Shown here: positions 43,359-54,996 of the stretch, one piece after another
How positions within the stretch are numbered: the first letter of the stretch is position 1
Layout: every line of letters starts with the position of its first letter
NCBI RefSeq assembly: GCF_000154465.1
Contig: NZ_DS499579.1
Coordinates: 1-64,000, forward strand
Direction: 5' to 3'
Length of the DNA stretch: 64,000 nt
From: Alistipes putredinis DSM 17216
GTDB taxonomy: Bacteria; Bacteroidota; Bacteroidia; Bacteroidales; Rikenellaceae
The notes under the pieces: generated by a model
Database searches by the model: none
Seen by the model: the letters and a program-made list of their open reading frames with translations, nothing else
Told to the model about the DNA's origin: nothing
Translations under genes and position numbers: made by a program

Positions 43359-43719
43359 ATGAAGAGAATTTTGATGGGGGGGGGTATTTGGAGCCCTTGC
43401 TTTGACACTGAGTTCGTGTTATAGCACACGAATCCTTTATGGTAATGTGGAGCGTAATGAGCCGCTTGTTCAGGTAAATCGGGAATGGAATCACCATTTG
43501 ATTGCAGGATTGATCCCGGTCGGAAACGGAAAAGTTGAAGCTGCGGAGTATGTCGGCGGAGCTCCGGATTATGTCGTGAAAACGAATATGAGTTTTCTGA
43601 ATTTATTGGTATCCGGTATTACTTTCGGCATTTATACGCCGACACAAACCAAGTTCTACGTTCCTTTGCGATCGGTGGATAGCACCGAGGGTAAAGAACG
43701 GATTAAAACGGATGAGTAA
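43359..43719 (+). pseudogene. Bor-family lipoprotein, frameshifted in a run of nine G (probably phase-variable, OFF)
   Basis: From the ATG at 43359 the frame stops after 21 codons. If the G run at 43376-43384 had eight instead of nine bases, the frame would read MKRILMGGVFGALALTLSSC, a perfect lipoprotein signal with lipobox LSSC. It would continue in frame to 43719 (119 residues). The mature part has NHHLIAGLIPVG, DYVVKT and GITFGIYTP, matching the Bor/Iss lipoprotein family (lambda Bor; serum survival). The tract sits inside the signal peptide, the classical place for slipped-strand phase variation. An assembly or sequencing error is the main alternative. The gene is AT-rich against its neighbours. 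Confidence 0.75.
43376..43384 (+). repeat. Homopolymeric G9 tract in the Bor-like signal peptide
   Basis: Nine consecutive G residues starting with the last base of the sixth codon (ATG). A single-base contraction restores the reading frame. Confidence 0.9.
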
Positions 43720-43736
43720 ATAATAAATAAATTATA

Positions 43737-43767
43737 ATCCGCTCCGACTTTTTAAGCCGGAGCGGAT
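43737..43767. terminator. Bidirectional terminator
   Basis: ATCCGCTCCG (43737-43746) pairs with CGGAGCGGAT (43758-43767). It is shared by the Bor-like gene and the converging M16 peptidase operon. Confidence 0.8.
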
Positions 43768-43788
43768 GCGTTTGAGGGAGAATCCATA

Positions 43789-45066
43789 TTATAATTTTGT
43801 GAATGGATCGACCGCTCCCACGACGGCCGTGATAAGATCTTCGCGGCGGAGGTATTTGACGGCCAGCCGTTGTACCTCGGCCGGGGTGATTGCCTGTATC
43901 CGGCGGATGTTCTCTTCGATGACACCGTTGTTCGTGCCGCAGAGGAGGTTTTCGATCGTCACGTCGGCGATGCCGAACGGTCCGTCGAGGATGCGCATCA
44001 CCTCGCCCGTCATGATGTTCTTCACCAGCGAAAGTTCCTCTTCGGGCATCGGCTCCCGGCGCAGCCGTTCGATTTCGTTGTAAATTTCCCGAAGTGCCGG
44101 GGCCGTCACCTCGGCTCCGACCTGGGCAGCGATTCCCAGGTAACCCTCCCGCTCGAAATTGACCATGGCGGCACCCACGCCGTACGTGTAACCGTGCTCG
44201 CCGCGCAGGTTTTGCATCAGCCGCGAGCCGAAATAGCCGCCCAGTACCGTAGCGACGACCTGCATCCCGACGAAATCGGGATGTGTGCGGGTGAAGAGCA
44301 GACGCCCTACGCGCAGCGAGGATTGCACGGCGTCGGGCCTTTCGACGAAACGATAGGCTTCGCTGCGGGGAGCCGGAAAATCGGCTGTGGCGCTGCGGTC
44401 GGCACGGGGGAGTTTTTCGGCCAGGGCGCCGATGCCTTGCAACTCCTCCTCCCCGATGCGGCCGCTGCATACGACCAGACAGTTTTCGGCCGTATAGAGT
44501 CGGCGGTAGAGTGATTCCAGGTCTGCACGCGTGAGCGTGTCGTAATCTTTCTCGGGATAGGAGATGCCGTAGGGATGTTTGTCGCCGAAGAGAGCTTCGG
44601 CGAAGATTTCACGCACGACGGTATCGACCTTGCGCCGTTCGATCGTGAGGGTCTGCTTGCGTTTTTCGCAATAGGCACGCAATTCGTCCTCCGGGAAAAG
44701 CGGTTGCAGGAGGATTTGTTCCGCGACTTCGAGGGTCGGGCCGAAAAATTTCGATAACGAACTGAAACTGATATATACGTAGTCCCGATCGACATTGACT
44801 TCGAAGTAGGAACCGTGGAAATCGAGCCGTTCGGCGATTTGCCGGGCCGTCATGTCGCGGCTGCCTTCGCTCAACATATTGGCCGTCGCGGAGGCTGCGA
44901 AAGGCGCGTGCTGCATCGACGATCCGGCGCGGAAGACGAACGTGAAGCGCAGGACTTCGAAATCGTCGGACGGAATGGCGTAGAGGGAGGCTCCGTTCGG
45001 GAGCGTATGGCGCTGGGCGCGGGGTACATCGACCTCGCGGGGAGTGATCAGGGGCGGTTGTTTCAT
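43789..45066 (-). CDS. M16-family peptidase homologue without the HxxEH zinc site
   Basis: 425 residues. The first M16 domain lacks HxxEH; the corresponding segment reads FAASATANMLSEGS. The second domain keeps the conserved GEHGYTYGVGA R/Y-type motif used for substrate binding. Such proteins pair with a catalytic M16 partner to form a heterodimeric clamp-like protease, as in mitochondrial processing peptidase. The gene overlaps its catalytic neighbour by 4 bases, fitting a 1:1 complex. No signal peptide, so probably cytoplasmic. Confidence 0.88.
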   Translation of the reverse strand: MKQPPLITPREVDVPRAQRHTLPNGASLYAIPSDDFEVLRFTFVFRAGSSMQHAPFAASATANMLSEGSRDMTARQIAERLDFHGSYFEVNVDRDYVYISFSSLSKFFGPTLEVAEQILLQPLFPEDELRAYCEKRKQTLTIERRKVDTVVREIFAEALFGDKHPYGISYPEKDYDTLTRADLESLYRRLYTAENCLVVCSGRIGEEELQGIGALAEKLPRADRSATADFPAPRSEAYRFVERPDAVQSSLRVGRLLFTRTHPDFVGMQVVATVLGGYFGSRLMQNLRGEHGYTYGVGAAMVNFEREGYLGIAAQVGAEVTAPALREIYNEIERLRREPMPEEELSLVKNIMTGEVMRILDGPFGIADVTIENLLCGTNNGVIEENIRRIQAITPAEVQRLAVKYLRREDLITAVVGAVDPFTKL

Positions 45067-46301
45067 TGTTTGGCTCGGTAGATTAGGGTGGAACGATTTT
45101 CGGGACGGAACGTGCGGCGGCTGAAGTCGGCGATCTGTTCGGCCGTTTGCGAACGGTAGATCGTCACTTCCCGGTTGATGAGGGGCAGATCGCCGAGCAT
45201 CTCGTAGAAGCCGAGGTTCATCGCCTTGTTCATCACGTTAAGCTCGCCGAACAGGGTATTCGCTTCGAATTTGTTCTTGATCTTCTCCAGCTCGTATTCG
45301 TCGATCTTCTCCGTTTGCAGGATTTCGATTTCACGCAACAGGGCTGCTTCGGCCTGTTCGACGGTGGTCGAGGGCAGCAACTGGGCCGTGAAGACGAAAA
45401 GCCCCGGATCGACTTCTCCGGAAACGTAGGCATTGACGCTTCCCAGCAGCCGCTGTTCTCTGACCAGATGCTGATAGAGGCGTCCCGATTCTCCGCCTGC
45501 CAGCAGGTCGGAGGTCATATCGCCCAGGAAGAAGTCCGGAGAAGTGCGCGAGCCTATGTGGTAAGCCAGTACGATCATCGTGGCTGGTACGTTGCGTTCG
45601 ACCTCCTCCCGTCGGGATTCGGTTTGCGGCGGTTCCTGCGGAAGCGATGCCGCAGGTTGCGGATTGTCCGCGATCGGGTCGAACCATTTTTCGCACAGGG
45701 CGATCGTCCGCTCTTCGGGGATATCTGCCGAGATGGAGAGAATGGCGTTCGACGGGTGGTAGAAACGGCGGTAGAAATCGCGCACTTCGTCGAGCGAGGC
45801 TCCGGCGATGTGATCGGGCGAAAGTCCGATCGTCGCCCACCGGTAGGGATGCACGCGGTAGGCCAGGGCCCGCAACAGCATCGACATATCGCCGTAGGGT
45901 TGGTTGAGGTATCGTTGTTTATACTCCTCGATGACAACCCGTTTCTCGGTTTCGAGGTTTTCCTGCGAGATGTCGAGTCCCGTCATGCGGTCGCTTTCGA
46001 GCCAGAGGGCCGTTTCGATGTTGTCCTTGGGCAGGGTGATGTAAAAGTCCGTGTAGTCGTTGTTGGTGAAGGCGTTGTTCTCCCCGCAGGCCATCTGTAC
46101 CGGTGTATCGAAGTCGGGAACCGCCTTCGTGCCCCGGAACATGAGATGTTCGAACAGGTGGGCGAAGCCCGTGCGGGAGGGATTCTCGTTGCGGGCCCCG
46201 ATCTTGTAGAGCAGGTTTACGGCGGCCAGTTTGGACGAGCGGTCGCGGTTCACGACGACCGTCAGCCCGTTCGGAAGCGTATGTTTCTGGTAGTTGATCA
46301 C
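45063..46301 (-). CDS. M16-family zinc metallopeptidase, catalytic subunit
   Basis: 412 residues with the inverted zinc motif HLFEH (in GFAHLFEHLMFRGTKAV), followed by the downstream glutamate in the ETEKRVVIEEYKQR stretch. These enzymes degrade peptides inside a two-lobed chamber. It lacks a signal peptide. It is the upstream gene of the pair, and its stop codon overlaps the start of the inactive homologue. A -7 box (TACCTTTG on the minus strand at 46319-46326) lies just upstream, although the TTG spacing is not ideal. Confidence 0.92.
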   Translation of the reverse strand: MINYQKHTLPNGLTVVVNRDRSSKLAAVNLLYKIGARNENPSRTGFAHLFEHLMFRGTKAVPDFDTPVQMACGENNAFTNNDYTDFYITLPKDNIETALWLESDRMTGLDISQENLETEKRVVIEEYKQRYLNQPYGDMSMLLRALAYRVHPYRWATIGLSPDHIAGASLDEVRDFYRRFYHPSNAILSISADIPEERTIALCEKWFDPIADNPQPAASLPQEPPQTESRREEVERNVPATMIVLAYHIGSRTSPDFFLGDMTSDLLAGGESGRLYQHLVREQRLLGSVNAYVSGEVDPGLFVFTAQLLPSTTVEQAEAALLREIEILQTEKIDEYELEKIKNKFEANTLFGELNVMNKAMNLGFYEMLGDLPLINREVTIYRSQTAEQIADFSRRTFRPENRSTLIYRAKQ

Positions 46302-46318
46302 GTTGTTGCAAATTTTTT

Positions 46319-46326
46319 CAAAGGTA
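46319..46326 (-). promoter_or_regulatory. -7 element for the M16 peptidase pair
   Basis: TACCTTTG on the minus strand, 18 bases before the start codon. The -33 TTG is not at the ideal distance. Confidence 0.4.
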
Positions 46327-46481
46327 CGATTTTATTTGCAAAAAGCGTGCTCCGAAATGGAATGGCCGTTTCTCCTTGTTTTTGAAGCGTTTCGATAGAA
46401 GGTGTTGATACTGTTATTTTTATAACATTGTACGTTGCGATATTTGTCCGGAAATATGGCGGAATTTTCGTTTGGAATTTT

Positions 46482-46489
46482 TAACTTTG
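46482..46489 (+). promoter_or_regulatory. -7 element for PFOR
   Basis: TAACTTTG, 54 bases before the start codon. No TTG at 19-20 nt, so the -33 part is unsupported. Confidence 0.45.
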
Positions 46490-46543
46490 TGCCGATTCAG
46501 GCAGATTTCACAGCTGAAATAGTACAATCTAATACCGATAAAA

Positions 46544-50086
<3,543 letters not shown>

Positions 50087-50107
50087 ACGAATAATATTCC
50101 GTAGTAT

Positions 50108-50137
50108 AAAGGGCAGCCTCGATCGAGGCTGCCCTTT
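50108..50137. terminator. Bidirectional terminator
   Basis: A 15-bp perfect palindrome (AAAGGGCAGCCTCGA and its complement) between PFOR and the converging XRE gene. Confidence 0.85.
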
Positions 50138-50158
50138 ATCGTGCTTGTTGCACCGGTT

Positions 50159-50359
50159 CTAATCTTCCTCTTCGAGTTGGAAGATCGCTTCGACCGGTTG
50201 CCGGAAGGTACGTGCGATCTTGAGTGCGAGCAGGGTCGAGGGGATGAACTTGCCGCTTTCGATGGCATTGATCGTTTGGCGGCTGACGCCGACCTGTTCG
50301 GCCAATTGCTGTTGGGTGAGGCGGACGACGGCTCGTTGGACACGGATGTTATTTTTCAT
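50159..50359 (-). CDS. Small XRE-family transcriptional regulator, 66 aa
   Basis: 66 residues, essentially one helix-turn-helix domain: RLTQQQLAEQVGVSRQTINA, then IESGKFIPSTLLALKIARTF and a short acidic tail. It is of the YozG/CopG-sized XRE group that commonly lies beside a small membrane protein. It overlaps the preceding membrane-protein gene by 11 bases. Two operator-like direct repeats over the operon promoter are probably its binding sites (inference). Confidence 0.9.
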   Translation of the reverse strand: MKNNIRVQRAVVRLTQQQLAEQVGVSRQTINAIESGKFIPSTLLALKIARTFRQPVEAIFQLEEED

Positions 50360-50765
50360 GGTGCAGGTTGCGGTTCAGTCTGTAAAGATTGAAGTGATAG
50401 ACGAGCAGGAAGATGACCAGCGGAGTGGCCATGCCGCAGGCCATTACCGTAAGGTAGTTGATGTTGTAGATCGACAGAGACACGACGATCAGAAGCAGGT
50501 AGTTGATCCACATGGCAGCCATCAGAGCGTTGAGCCGAATGTGCTGAATCATTTCGTCTTCGATTTTTTCGCGCGAGAAGCCGATGAAAAGGGCGCCGAC
50601 GACCGTGCCGATGATGGCGATGTTGTTCATTACCGTTTCGCGGAAAAGCCAGCGGTCGAAATTTTCGCCGAAGAAGCAGATCGAGCAGCCGAGCAGAAAT
50701 GCGGGAACGAAGATCGCCCAGCCGATTTTCTTAAAACCGTTGGGCAGTAAAAGAGTTGTTTTCAT
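50349..50765 (-). CDS. Four-helix membrane protein, 138 aa
   Basis: Not assigned a function. Four membrane helices are visible, near residues 14-32, 45-62, 83-103 and 108-128. A cytoplasmic-looking segment SREKIEDEMIQHIRLNALMA lies between the middle two. Membrane proteins of this kind recur next to small XRE regulators in many bacteria. First gene of the pair, preceded by an operator-bearing promoter. Confidence 0.75.
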   Translation of the reverse strand: MKTTLLLPNGFKKIGWAIFVPAFLLGCSICFFGENFDRWLFRETVMNNIAIIGTVVGALFIGFSREKIEDEMIQHIRLNALMAAMWINYLLLIVVSLSIYNINYLTVMACGMATPLVIFLLVYHFNLYRLNRNLHHEK

Positions 50766-50802
50766 AGTCGTCCTAATTTTTAGGTGATTATTATTGACAA
50801 GA

Positions 50803-50833
50803 CAAATGTAAAGTATATTTTACAATAATGCAA
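50803..50833 (-). promoter_or_regulatory. Promoter of the membrane protein-XRE operon
   Basis: On the minus strand: TTG (50831-50833), a 20-nt spacer, TACATTTG (50803-50810). It is overlapped by two direct repeats. Confidence 0.65.
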
Positions 50834-50845
50834 GTATAGTTTACA
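50811..50845. promoter_or_regulatory. Operator-like direct repeats
   Basis: AAGTATATTTTACA (50811-50824) and AAGTATAGTTTACA (50832-50845), 13 of 14 identical and 21 bases apart, i.e. two helical turns. They cover the spacer and the -33 box of the promoter. Confidence 0.55.
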
Positions 50846-50970
50846 TTTATTTCTCTTTTACGGAGTAGGAGGATGTCGGCTGCCGTTTGCACGCTCCCCG
50901 ACAGACGGGGGAAGGGAGAACCGGAGTTGTTGGGATTGGGAACTGAAAGATCTGTCTGCCTGTAAAATAA

Positions 50971-50997
50971 AAAATGCTGCGAATTTCGCAGCATTTT
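50971..50997. terminator. Terminator after rpmA
   Basis: AAAATGCTGCGAA (50971-50983) pairs with TTCGCAGCATTTT (50985-50997) around a single-base centre, with A/T tails on both sides. Located just downstream of the L27 stop codon. Confidence 0.8.
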
Positions 50998-51017
50998 TTA
51001 TCTATATAGCGATTCTT

Positions 51018-51278
51018 TTACTCGCTCAACGGAGTAACGCTTACATACGATTTGCCTTCGCGTTTTTTGCAGAAGGAAACCGTGCCGTCAACCAGTGCGA
51101 AGAGCGTGTGATCCTTGCCGATACCTACGTTCTCGCCCGGATTGTGGACAGTACCTCTCTGGCGAACGATGATGTTGCCAGCTTTAGCGAACTGACCACC
51201 GAAAAGTTTGATACCGAGTCGCTTGCTTTCCGACTCGCGGCCGTTCTTTGAACTACCTACACCTTTTTTGTGTGCCAT
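51018..51278 (-). CDS. rpmA: 50S ribosomal protein L27
   Basis: 86 residues: MAHKKGVGSSKNGRESESKRLG, then GTVHNPGENVGIGKDHTLFAL. L27 reaches the peptidyl-transferase centre with its N terminus, which here begins directly with the mature AHKKG sequence. It follows rplU by 18 bases in the universal rplU-rpmA order. Confidence 0.98.
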   Translation of the reverse strand: MAHKKGVGSSKNGRESESKRLGIKLFGGQFAKAGNIIVRQRGTVHNPGENVGIGKDHTLFALVDGTVSFCKKREGKSYVSVTPLSE

Positions 51279-51296
51279 GTTTCTCTAAATTTAAGG

Positions 51297-51608
51297 TTAT
51301 GCGACAATTTCTTCCACGAGAATCTGGCTCAGGAACTGACGGTGTCCGTTCTGCTTCTGATAGCCTGTTCTGCGTTTCTTCTTGAACACGAGGACTTTGT
51401 CGTCCTTCAGGTGCTTAAGAATCTTACATTTTACCGAGGCGCCTTCTACTACAGGTGCACCTACCTTGACCTGACCGTCGTTGTCTGCAAGCAGGACCTT
51501 GTCGAAACTCACCGACGAATTTTCTTCGCCGGGAAGACGGTGGACATAGAGTTTCCGACCTTTTTCAGCTTTGAATTGCTGACCTGCAATCTCTACTATA
51601 ACGTACAT
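51297..51608 (-). CDS. rplU: 50S ribosomal protein L21
   Basis: 103 residues: MYVIVEIAGQQFKAEKGRKL at the start and VFKKKRRTGYQKQNGHRQ near the end, the L21 hallmark. It binds 23S rRNA during assembly. First gene of the rplU-rpmA operon with a consensus promoter 40-69 bases upstream. Confidence 0.98.
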   Translation of the reverse strand: MYVIVEIAGQQFKAEKGRKLYVHRLPGEENSSVSFDKVLLADNDGQVKVGAPVVEGASVKCKILKHLKDDKVLVFKKKRRTGYQKQNGHRQFLSQILVEEIVA

Positions 51609-51647
51609 TGATTAAATTGTATGTGTTTATACATAAATTTCAACGTG

Positions 51648-51677
51648 CAAATATAAGGATAATTATTGAATAAACAA
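51648..51677 (-). promoter_or_regulatory. rplU-rpmA promoter
   Basis: On the minus strand: TTG (51675-51677), a 19-nt spacer, TATATTTG (51648-51655). Confidence 0.75.
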
Positions 51678-51704
51678 GGGCAGGCAATTTTTTCTTGCAG
51701 ACAT

Positions 51705-51735
51705 TTGTTTTGGCACGTTTTTCGGTGTATCTTTG
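51705..51735 (+). promoter_or_regulatory. Promoter of the pseudo-receiver operon
   Basis: TTG (51705-51707), a 20-nt spacer, TATCTTTG (51728-51735), ending 25 bases before the start codon. Confidence 0.7.
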
Positions 51736-51760
51736 ATCGTGTAAACAGTATGTATATCAA

Positions 51761-52138
51761 ATGTGTCGTATCTTAATCGTGTCGGAGGACTTCGTCTTGC
51801 GCAAGGCCGTGGCTTTTTCCTTGAATGACCTGGATGCGTGTGTGGAGTGTGCGGATACGGTCGGTGCGATGCTTGTGCTTCACCGGGAGTCGCCTTTCGA
51901 CCTGGTGATCGTTATGGGTACTGCTGCCGAAATGTGCCGGCAGGAAGTGATGGACACGCTGCGGGCGGATAAAACCCGGCGTACGCGGGTCTTCGTGATC
52001 TCGTGGCCGCAATCCGAACAGATGGTACGGAGTATGTACCGGATGGGCGTGAACCAATACATGACCTTGCCGGTGAGCCTGCACCGGTTGCGGCGGAAAG
52101 TCATCAACGAGCTAATCGATCGGGAAAAATGGAAATGA
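51761..52138 (+). CDS. Degenerate (pseudo-)receiver domain protein, 125 aa
   Basis: 125 residues with the alternating beta-alpha order of a response-regulator receiver. MCRILIVSEDFVLRKAV gives the acidic pair Glu9-Asp10. At the phosphoacceptor position of strand 3, FDLVIVMG has Met52 in place of Asp, and the switch lysine before the conserved proline is Leu (MTLPVSLHRL). It therefore cannot be phosphorylated in the normal way and is probably a protein-interaction module. It has no output domain. It overlaps the next gene by 10 bases and shares one promoter with two further genes. Confidence 0.7.
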   Translation: MCRILIVSEDFVLRKAVAFSLNDLDACVECADTVGAMLVLHRESPFDLVIVMGTAAEMCRQEVMDTLRADKTRRTRVFVISWPQSEQMVRSMYRMGVNQYMTLPVSLHRLRRKVINELIDREKWK

Positions 52139-53067
52139 CGTTTTGGTGGTGCATCGGGGCCGTTTTGGTTTCAGGAGCTGTTTTGGCCGGAAGCTGGTGC
52201 GTGCAACGGTTTGCAGGTCGTTTTTGCCTCAGGCGGGATGCCGAGCGCCGCGAAAAGTATTTGAACAGCGTGTTGTGGATGCTCTTCTCCGGAACCGAAG
52301 AGTGCGCTCACTGTCCCGAGGCGATGTCTTCGCGGGATAGGCGCCTTATCGCCGAGGATATTGCCGACCTGGTGGATTCTACGTACGGGCTCGATCCGGC
52401 GCCGTTGCGTCGGATCGTCGAGCGTCAGAGGCTTGATGTTTTCCTGCTGCGTCGTATTCGCCGCAATGGAGGTTACCGCAGGGCTTATTACCTGCATCTG
52501 CTTTCCCGAATGCCCGTCGATGAAAAAACAGTTCGGGCAGTGGAACGTTATACGCATAGCAGGAACCGTTATGTCCGCTTCTGTGCGTTGAGCGTGCAGA
52601 TGATGGCCGATATGTCGGCGCTTTCCTCGAAAATCGACGCCTATTCCCATCGGCTTTCGTATTTCGAACTGTCCGAGGTGCTCCGTATGTTGCGCCAGAA
52701 TGTGCAGCCTGTCGATTACGAACCGTTGATCCTGTCGCCGAACCGGAATCTGCGGATGCTGGGACTCAGTGTCGTTTGGCGTTTCGGAATCGAAGATGCG
52801 GAGGAGATCCTGCTGCGGATCGTTGCCGAAAACCGGTCCGAGGAGTCCGTCGGTGCGATGTACGTTCTTTGTACGCTGCACAGTGTGATTACGCGTCCCG
52901 AAGTGGAAAAATTCGTGGGCGGAATGAATCCCGTTCAGCGCAGGGTACTGCTGCGTTATATTGCCCGGCAGGGATACTCCGCGAACGCTTTGCAGGTATT
53001 CATTCCTGAAGAGGAGAAGCGATATTATGTGTCGTTGGTCGATTCGTATAAATTGAACGTCGGATAG
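52129..53067 (+). CDS. Membrane-anchored HEAT-like helical repeat protein, 312 aa
   Basis: 312 residues from the ATG at 52129, overlapping the pseudo-receiver gene; a longer frame from 52003 would duplicate most of that overlap and is rejected. One N-terminal membrane helix (WWCIGAVLVSGAVLAGSWCV) is followed by a cytoplasmic-looking region of paired helices. Repeats such as YTHSRNRYVRFCALSVQMMA and LSPNRNLRMLGLSVVWRFG have the look of HEAT repeats, which bind other proteins. The family is not recognised. It is followed after 1 base by the next gene. Confidence 0.6.
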   Translation: MEMTFWWCIGAVLVSGAVLAGSWCVQRFAGRFCLRRDAERREKYLNSVLWMLFSGTEECAHCPEAMSSRDRRLIAEDIADLVDSTYGLDPAPLRRIVERQRLDVFLLRRIRRNGGYRRAYYLHLLSRMPVDEKTVRAVERYTHSRNRYVRFCALSVQMMADMSALSSKIDAYSHRLSYFELSEVLRMLRQNVQPVDYEPLILSPNRNLRMLGLSVVWRFGIEDAEEILLRIVAENRSEESVGAMYVLCTLHSVITRPEVEKFVGGMNPVQRRVLLRYIARQGYSANALQVFIPEEEKRYYVSLVDSYKLNVG

Positions 53068-53068
53068 T

Positions 53069-53977
53069 ATGTGGTTCATTGAGTTAGGTACGATTTGCGT
53101 GACGGTTGCCGTCGTGGTGCGTGTCTGGTGGCTGGTAGTTCAAGTGTTGAGGGCGCGTAACAAGCGTCGTTTGCTGTCCCGTATGTTCGGCGTGGTTTCC
53201 GATTCGCCCGATTTTATCGGAATTTCGGCGATTTGCCACGACATAGATTCCGTTTCCCAGGTGGCCGACCTGCTCGATGTGGAGTATGCCAGTTACGAAT
53301 TGCTGGTGGTGATGGACGCCCGTCTGAAACCGGAGTTGTTTCACGAGATGCTCCGGCATTACCGGATGATGCGGGTGGATTATCATCCGTTCGAAGCCTG
53401 TTCTCAGTTGGGTGTACGGGGATTCTACCGCTCTCAGACGCGGGGTGTCAATCGTCTGACGCTGCTCGATCAGATGGAGGCGTTTTCCGCCGTTTCGTCG
53501 GATGCGGCCGTGCGAGCCGCGTCGTACGATTATATTTTGCCGATCGGCCGGAACCTGCGCCTCAAACGGGGTGCGATCGACCGTCTGGCGATGGAGTTGG
53601 CGGTTCATCCGATCCACTCTATATCGTTCGTGCGGACTGCCGTAGGACCTTCGCTGCGACTTTATGCCCGGGAGTATGTCGGCCGGTTGGGTCGTTTCGA
53701 CCGGGCCGACGGGTATGAATTGTCCCGCAAGGAGAGGATCACGTTGTACGAACCGTTGTTTTATGAGTTGCGCCCGTCCCGCTATGTCTGGATTTTGACT
53801 TTGACCGGAATGGCGCTTTTGGCCGGATGTGCGATTGCGGCGTGGTCGTTCGGGTGGCTGCCGATGACTTTGTTGCTGCTCGATATTCTGTTGCTTTGGG
53901 GACTGTTTCTGTGGCTCGGGGCTGTTTCGGCACCTTTTCCCGCCGGGAAGCGGAATGCTGCGCTCGGGGCCGTGTAA
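53069..53977 (+). CDS. Membrane protein with degenerate glycosyltransferase-like domain, 302 aa
   Basis: 302 residues. An N-terminal helix (residues about 4-26) and two C-terminal helices (about 235-285) frame a cytoplasmic domain. The YASYELLVVMDARLK segment recalls the nucleotide-sugar core of family 2 glycosyltransferases, and YDYILPIGRNLRLKRGAIDRLA the segment after the DxD motif. No clear DxD or QxxRW catalytic signature is present. It may be an inactive relative of membrane glycosyltransferases. It starts 1 base after the HEAT-like gene, so the three-gene operon is translationally coupled. Confidence 0.5.
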   Translation: MWFIELGTICVTVAVVVRVWWLVVQVLRARNKRRLLSRMFGVVSDSPDFIGISAICHDIDSVSQVADLLDVEYASYELLVVMDARLKPELFHEMLRHYRMMRVDYHPFEACSQLGVRGFYRSQTRGVNRLTLLDQMEAFSAVSSDAAVRAASYDYILPIGRNLRLKRGAIDRLAMELAVHPIHSISFVRTAVGPSLRLYAREYVGRLGRFDRADGYELSRKERITLYEPLFYELRPSRYVWILTLTGMALLAGCAIAAWSFGWLPMTLLLLDILLLWGLFLWLGAVSAPFPAGKRNAALGAV

Positions 53978-54065
53978 CGGCTGCCGGGTTTTTATTGCCG
54001 GAAATTTTACGGATCCGGGAATTATATAGTACCTTTATCCTGTCTTACCGATCAAAAATATCATT

Positions 54066-54956
54066 ATGCTTGACAACGAGCTCAAATCATACCTTTTGCC
54101 CAACCTTTTCAATGCGGCGGTGCGGGCCGGTGCGGCCATTATGCAGGTTTACAAAAACAAGGAGGATTACGACATCAGCATTAAGAGCGACAAGACTCCG
54201 ATTACCGTCGCGGACCGCCGGGCGCACGAAACGATCAAGACCTATCTGGGACCTACCCGTATTCCGATTCTGAGCGAAGAGGGGCGTGAGATGCGGTACG
54301 AAGAGCGCTGCAACTGGGAGCTGTTCTGGTTGGTGGACCCGCTGGACGGAACGGTGGAGTTTATCAAGGGAAACAACGAGTTTACGGTCAATATCGCCCT
54401 GATGGAGAATAACCGGAGCGTGGCGTCGGTGGTGTATGTTCCCTATTTGGGCAAGATGTATCTCGCGTGGCGCGGGGGCGGTGCTTTCCTGAAAGAGGGG
54501 GTGGCGGCCGATTCCGACGCGGAATACTCGTACGGGCAGATCGTCGAAAGTATGCGGCGCCTGCCTGTAGAGTCGGCGCGGCATGAACATCCCCGGGTCG
54601 CCGTGTCCCGGTCGCACAAGTCGCCCGAACTCGCGGAGTATATCGAGGAATTGCGAAAGAGCCATCCCGATCTGGAGGTCGTGGAGCAGGGCAGCTCCTA
54701 TAAGTTTTGTTTGCTGGCGGAAGGCGCGGTGGATTACTATTTTCGGACTACTTCCACGTATGAATGGGATACTGCGGCGGGGGAGTTGATTCTCTCCGAA
54801 GTAGGGGGCGAAACGCTTTCGCTGCCGGATTATCGTCCGTTGCGTTACAACAAGACGGATCTGGTTAATTCTTGGTTTTTCTGTCGCGCCCGTAAAATGC
54901 CGGGTTGCAGGTCGGAGGCGGAGATGATGGTCGGGGAGTGTTCTGCGGCGGACTGA
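54066..54956 (+). CDS. cysQ: 3'(2'),5'-bisphosphate nucleotidase
   Basis: 296 residues of the inositol-monophosphatase superfamily. Metal-site motifs are ILSEEGREM near residue 76, WLVDPLDGTVEFIKG near 95 and TYEWDTAAGELI near 233. CysQ removes phosphate from pAp, a by-product of sulfate assimilation and of acyl-carrier-protein loading. It is a little longer than the E. coli enzyme (246) because of a loop near 150-180. TACCTTTA at 54029-54036 is one base off a -7 box. A 17-bp hairpin closes the gene. Confidence 0.9.
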   Translation: MLDNELKSYLLPNLFNAAVRAGAAIMQVYKNKEDYDISIKSDKTPITVADRRAHETIKTYLGPTRIPILSEEGREMRYEERCNWELFWLVDPLDGTVEFIKGNNEFTVNIALMENNRSVASVVYVPYLGKMYLAWRGGGAFLKEGVAADSDAEYSYGQIVESMRRLPVESARHEHPRVAVSRSHKSPELAEYIEELRKSHPDLEVVEQGSSYKFCLLAEGAVDYYFRTTSTYEWDTAAGELILSEVGGETLSLPDYRPLRYNKTDLVNSWFFCRARKMPGCRSEAEMMVGECSAAD

Positions 54957-54996
54957 CCGCCTCTCGGCATCGTGGGGTTGAAACCGAGAAAATAGA

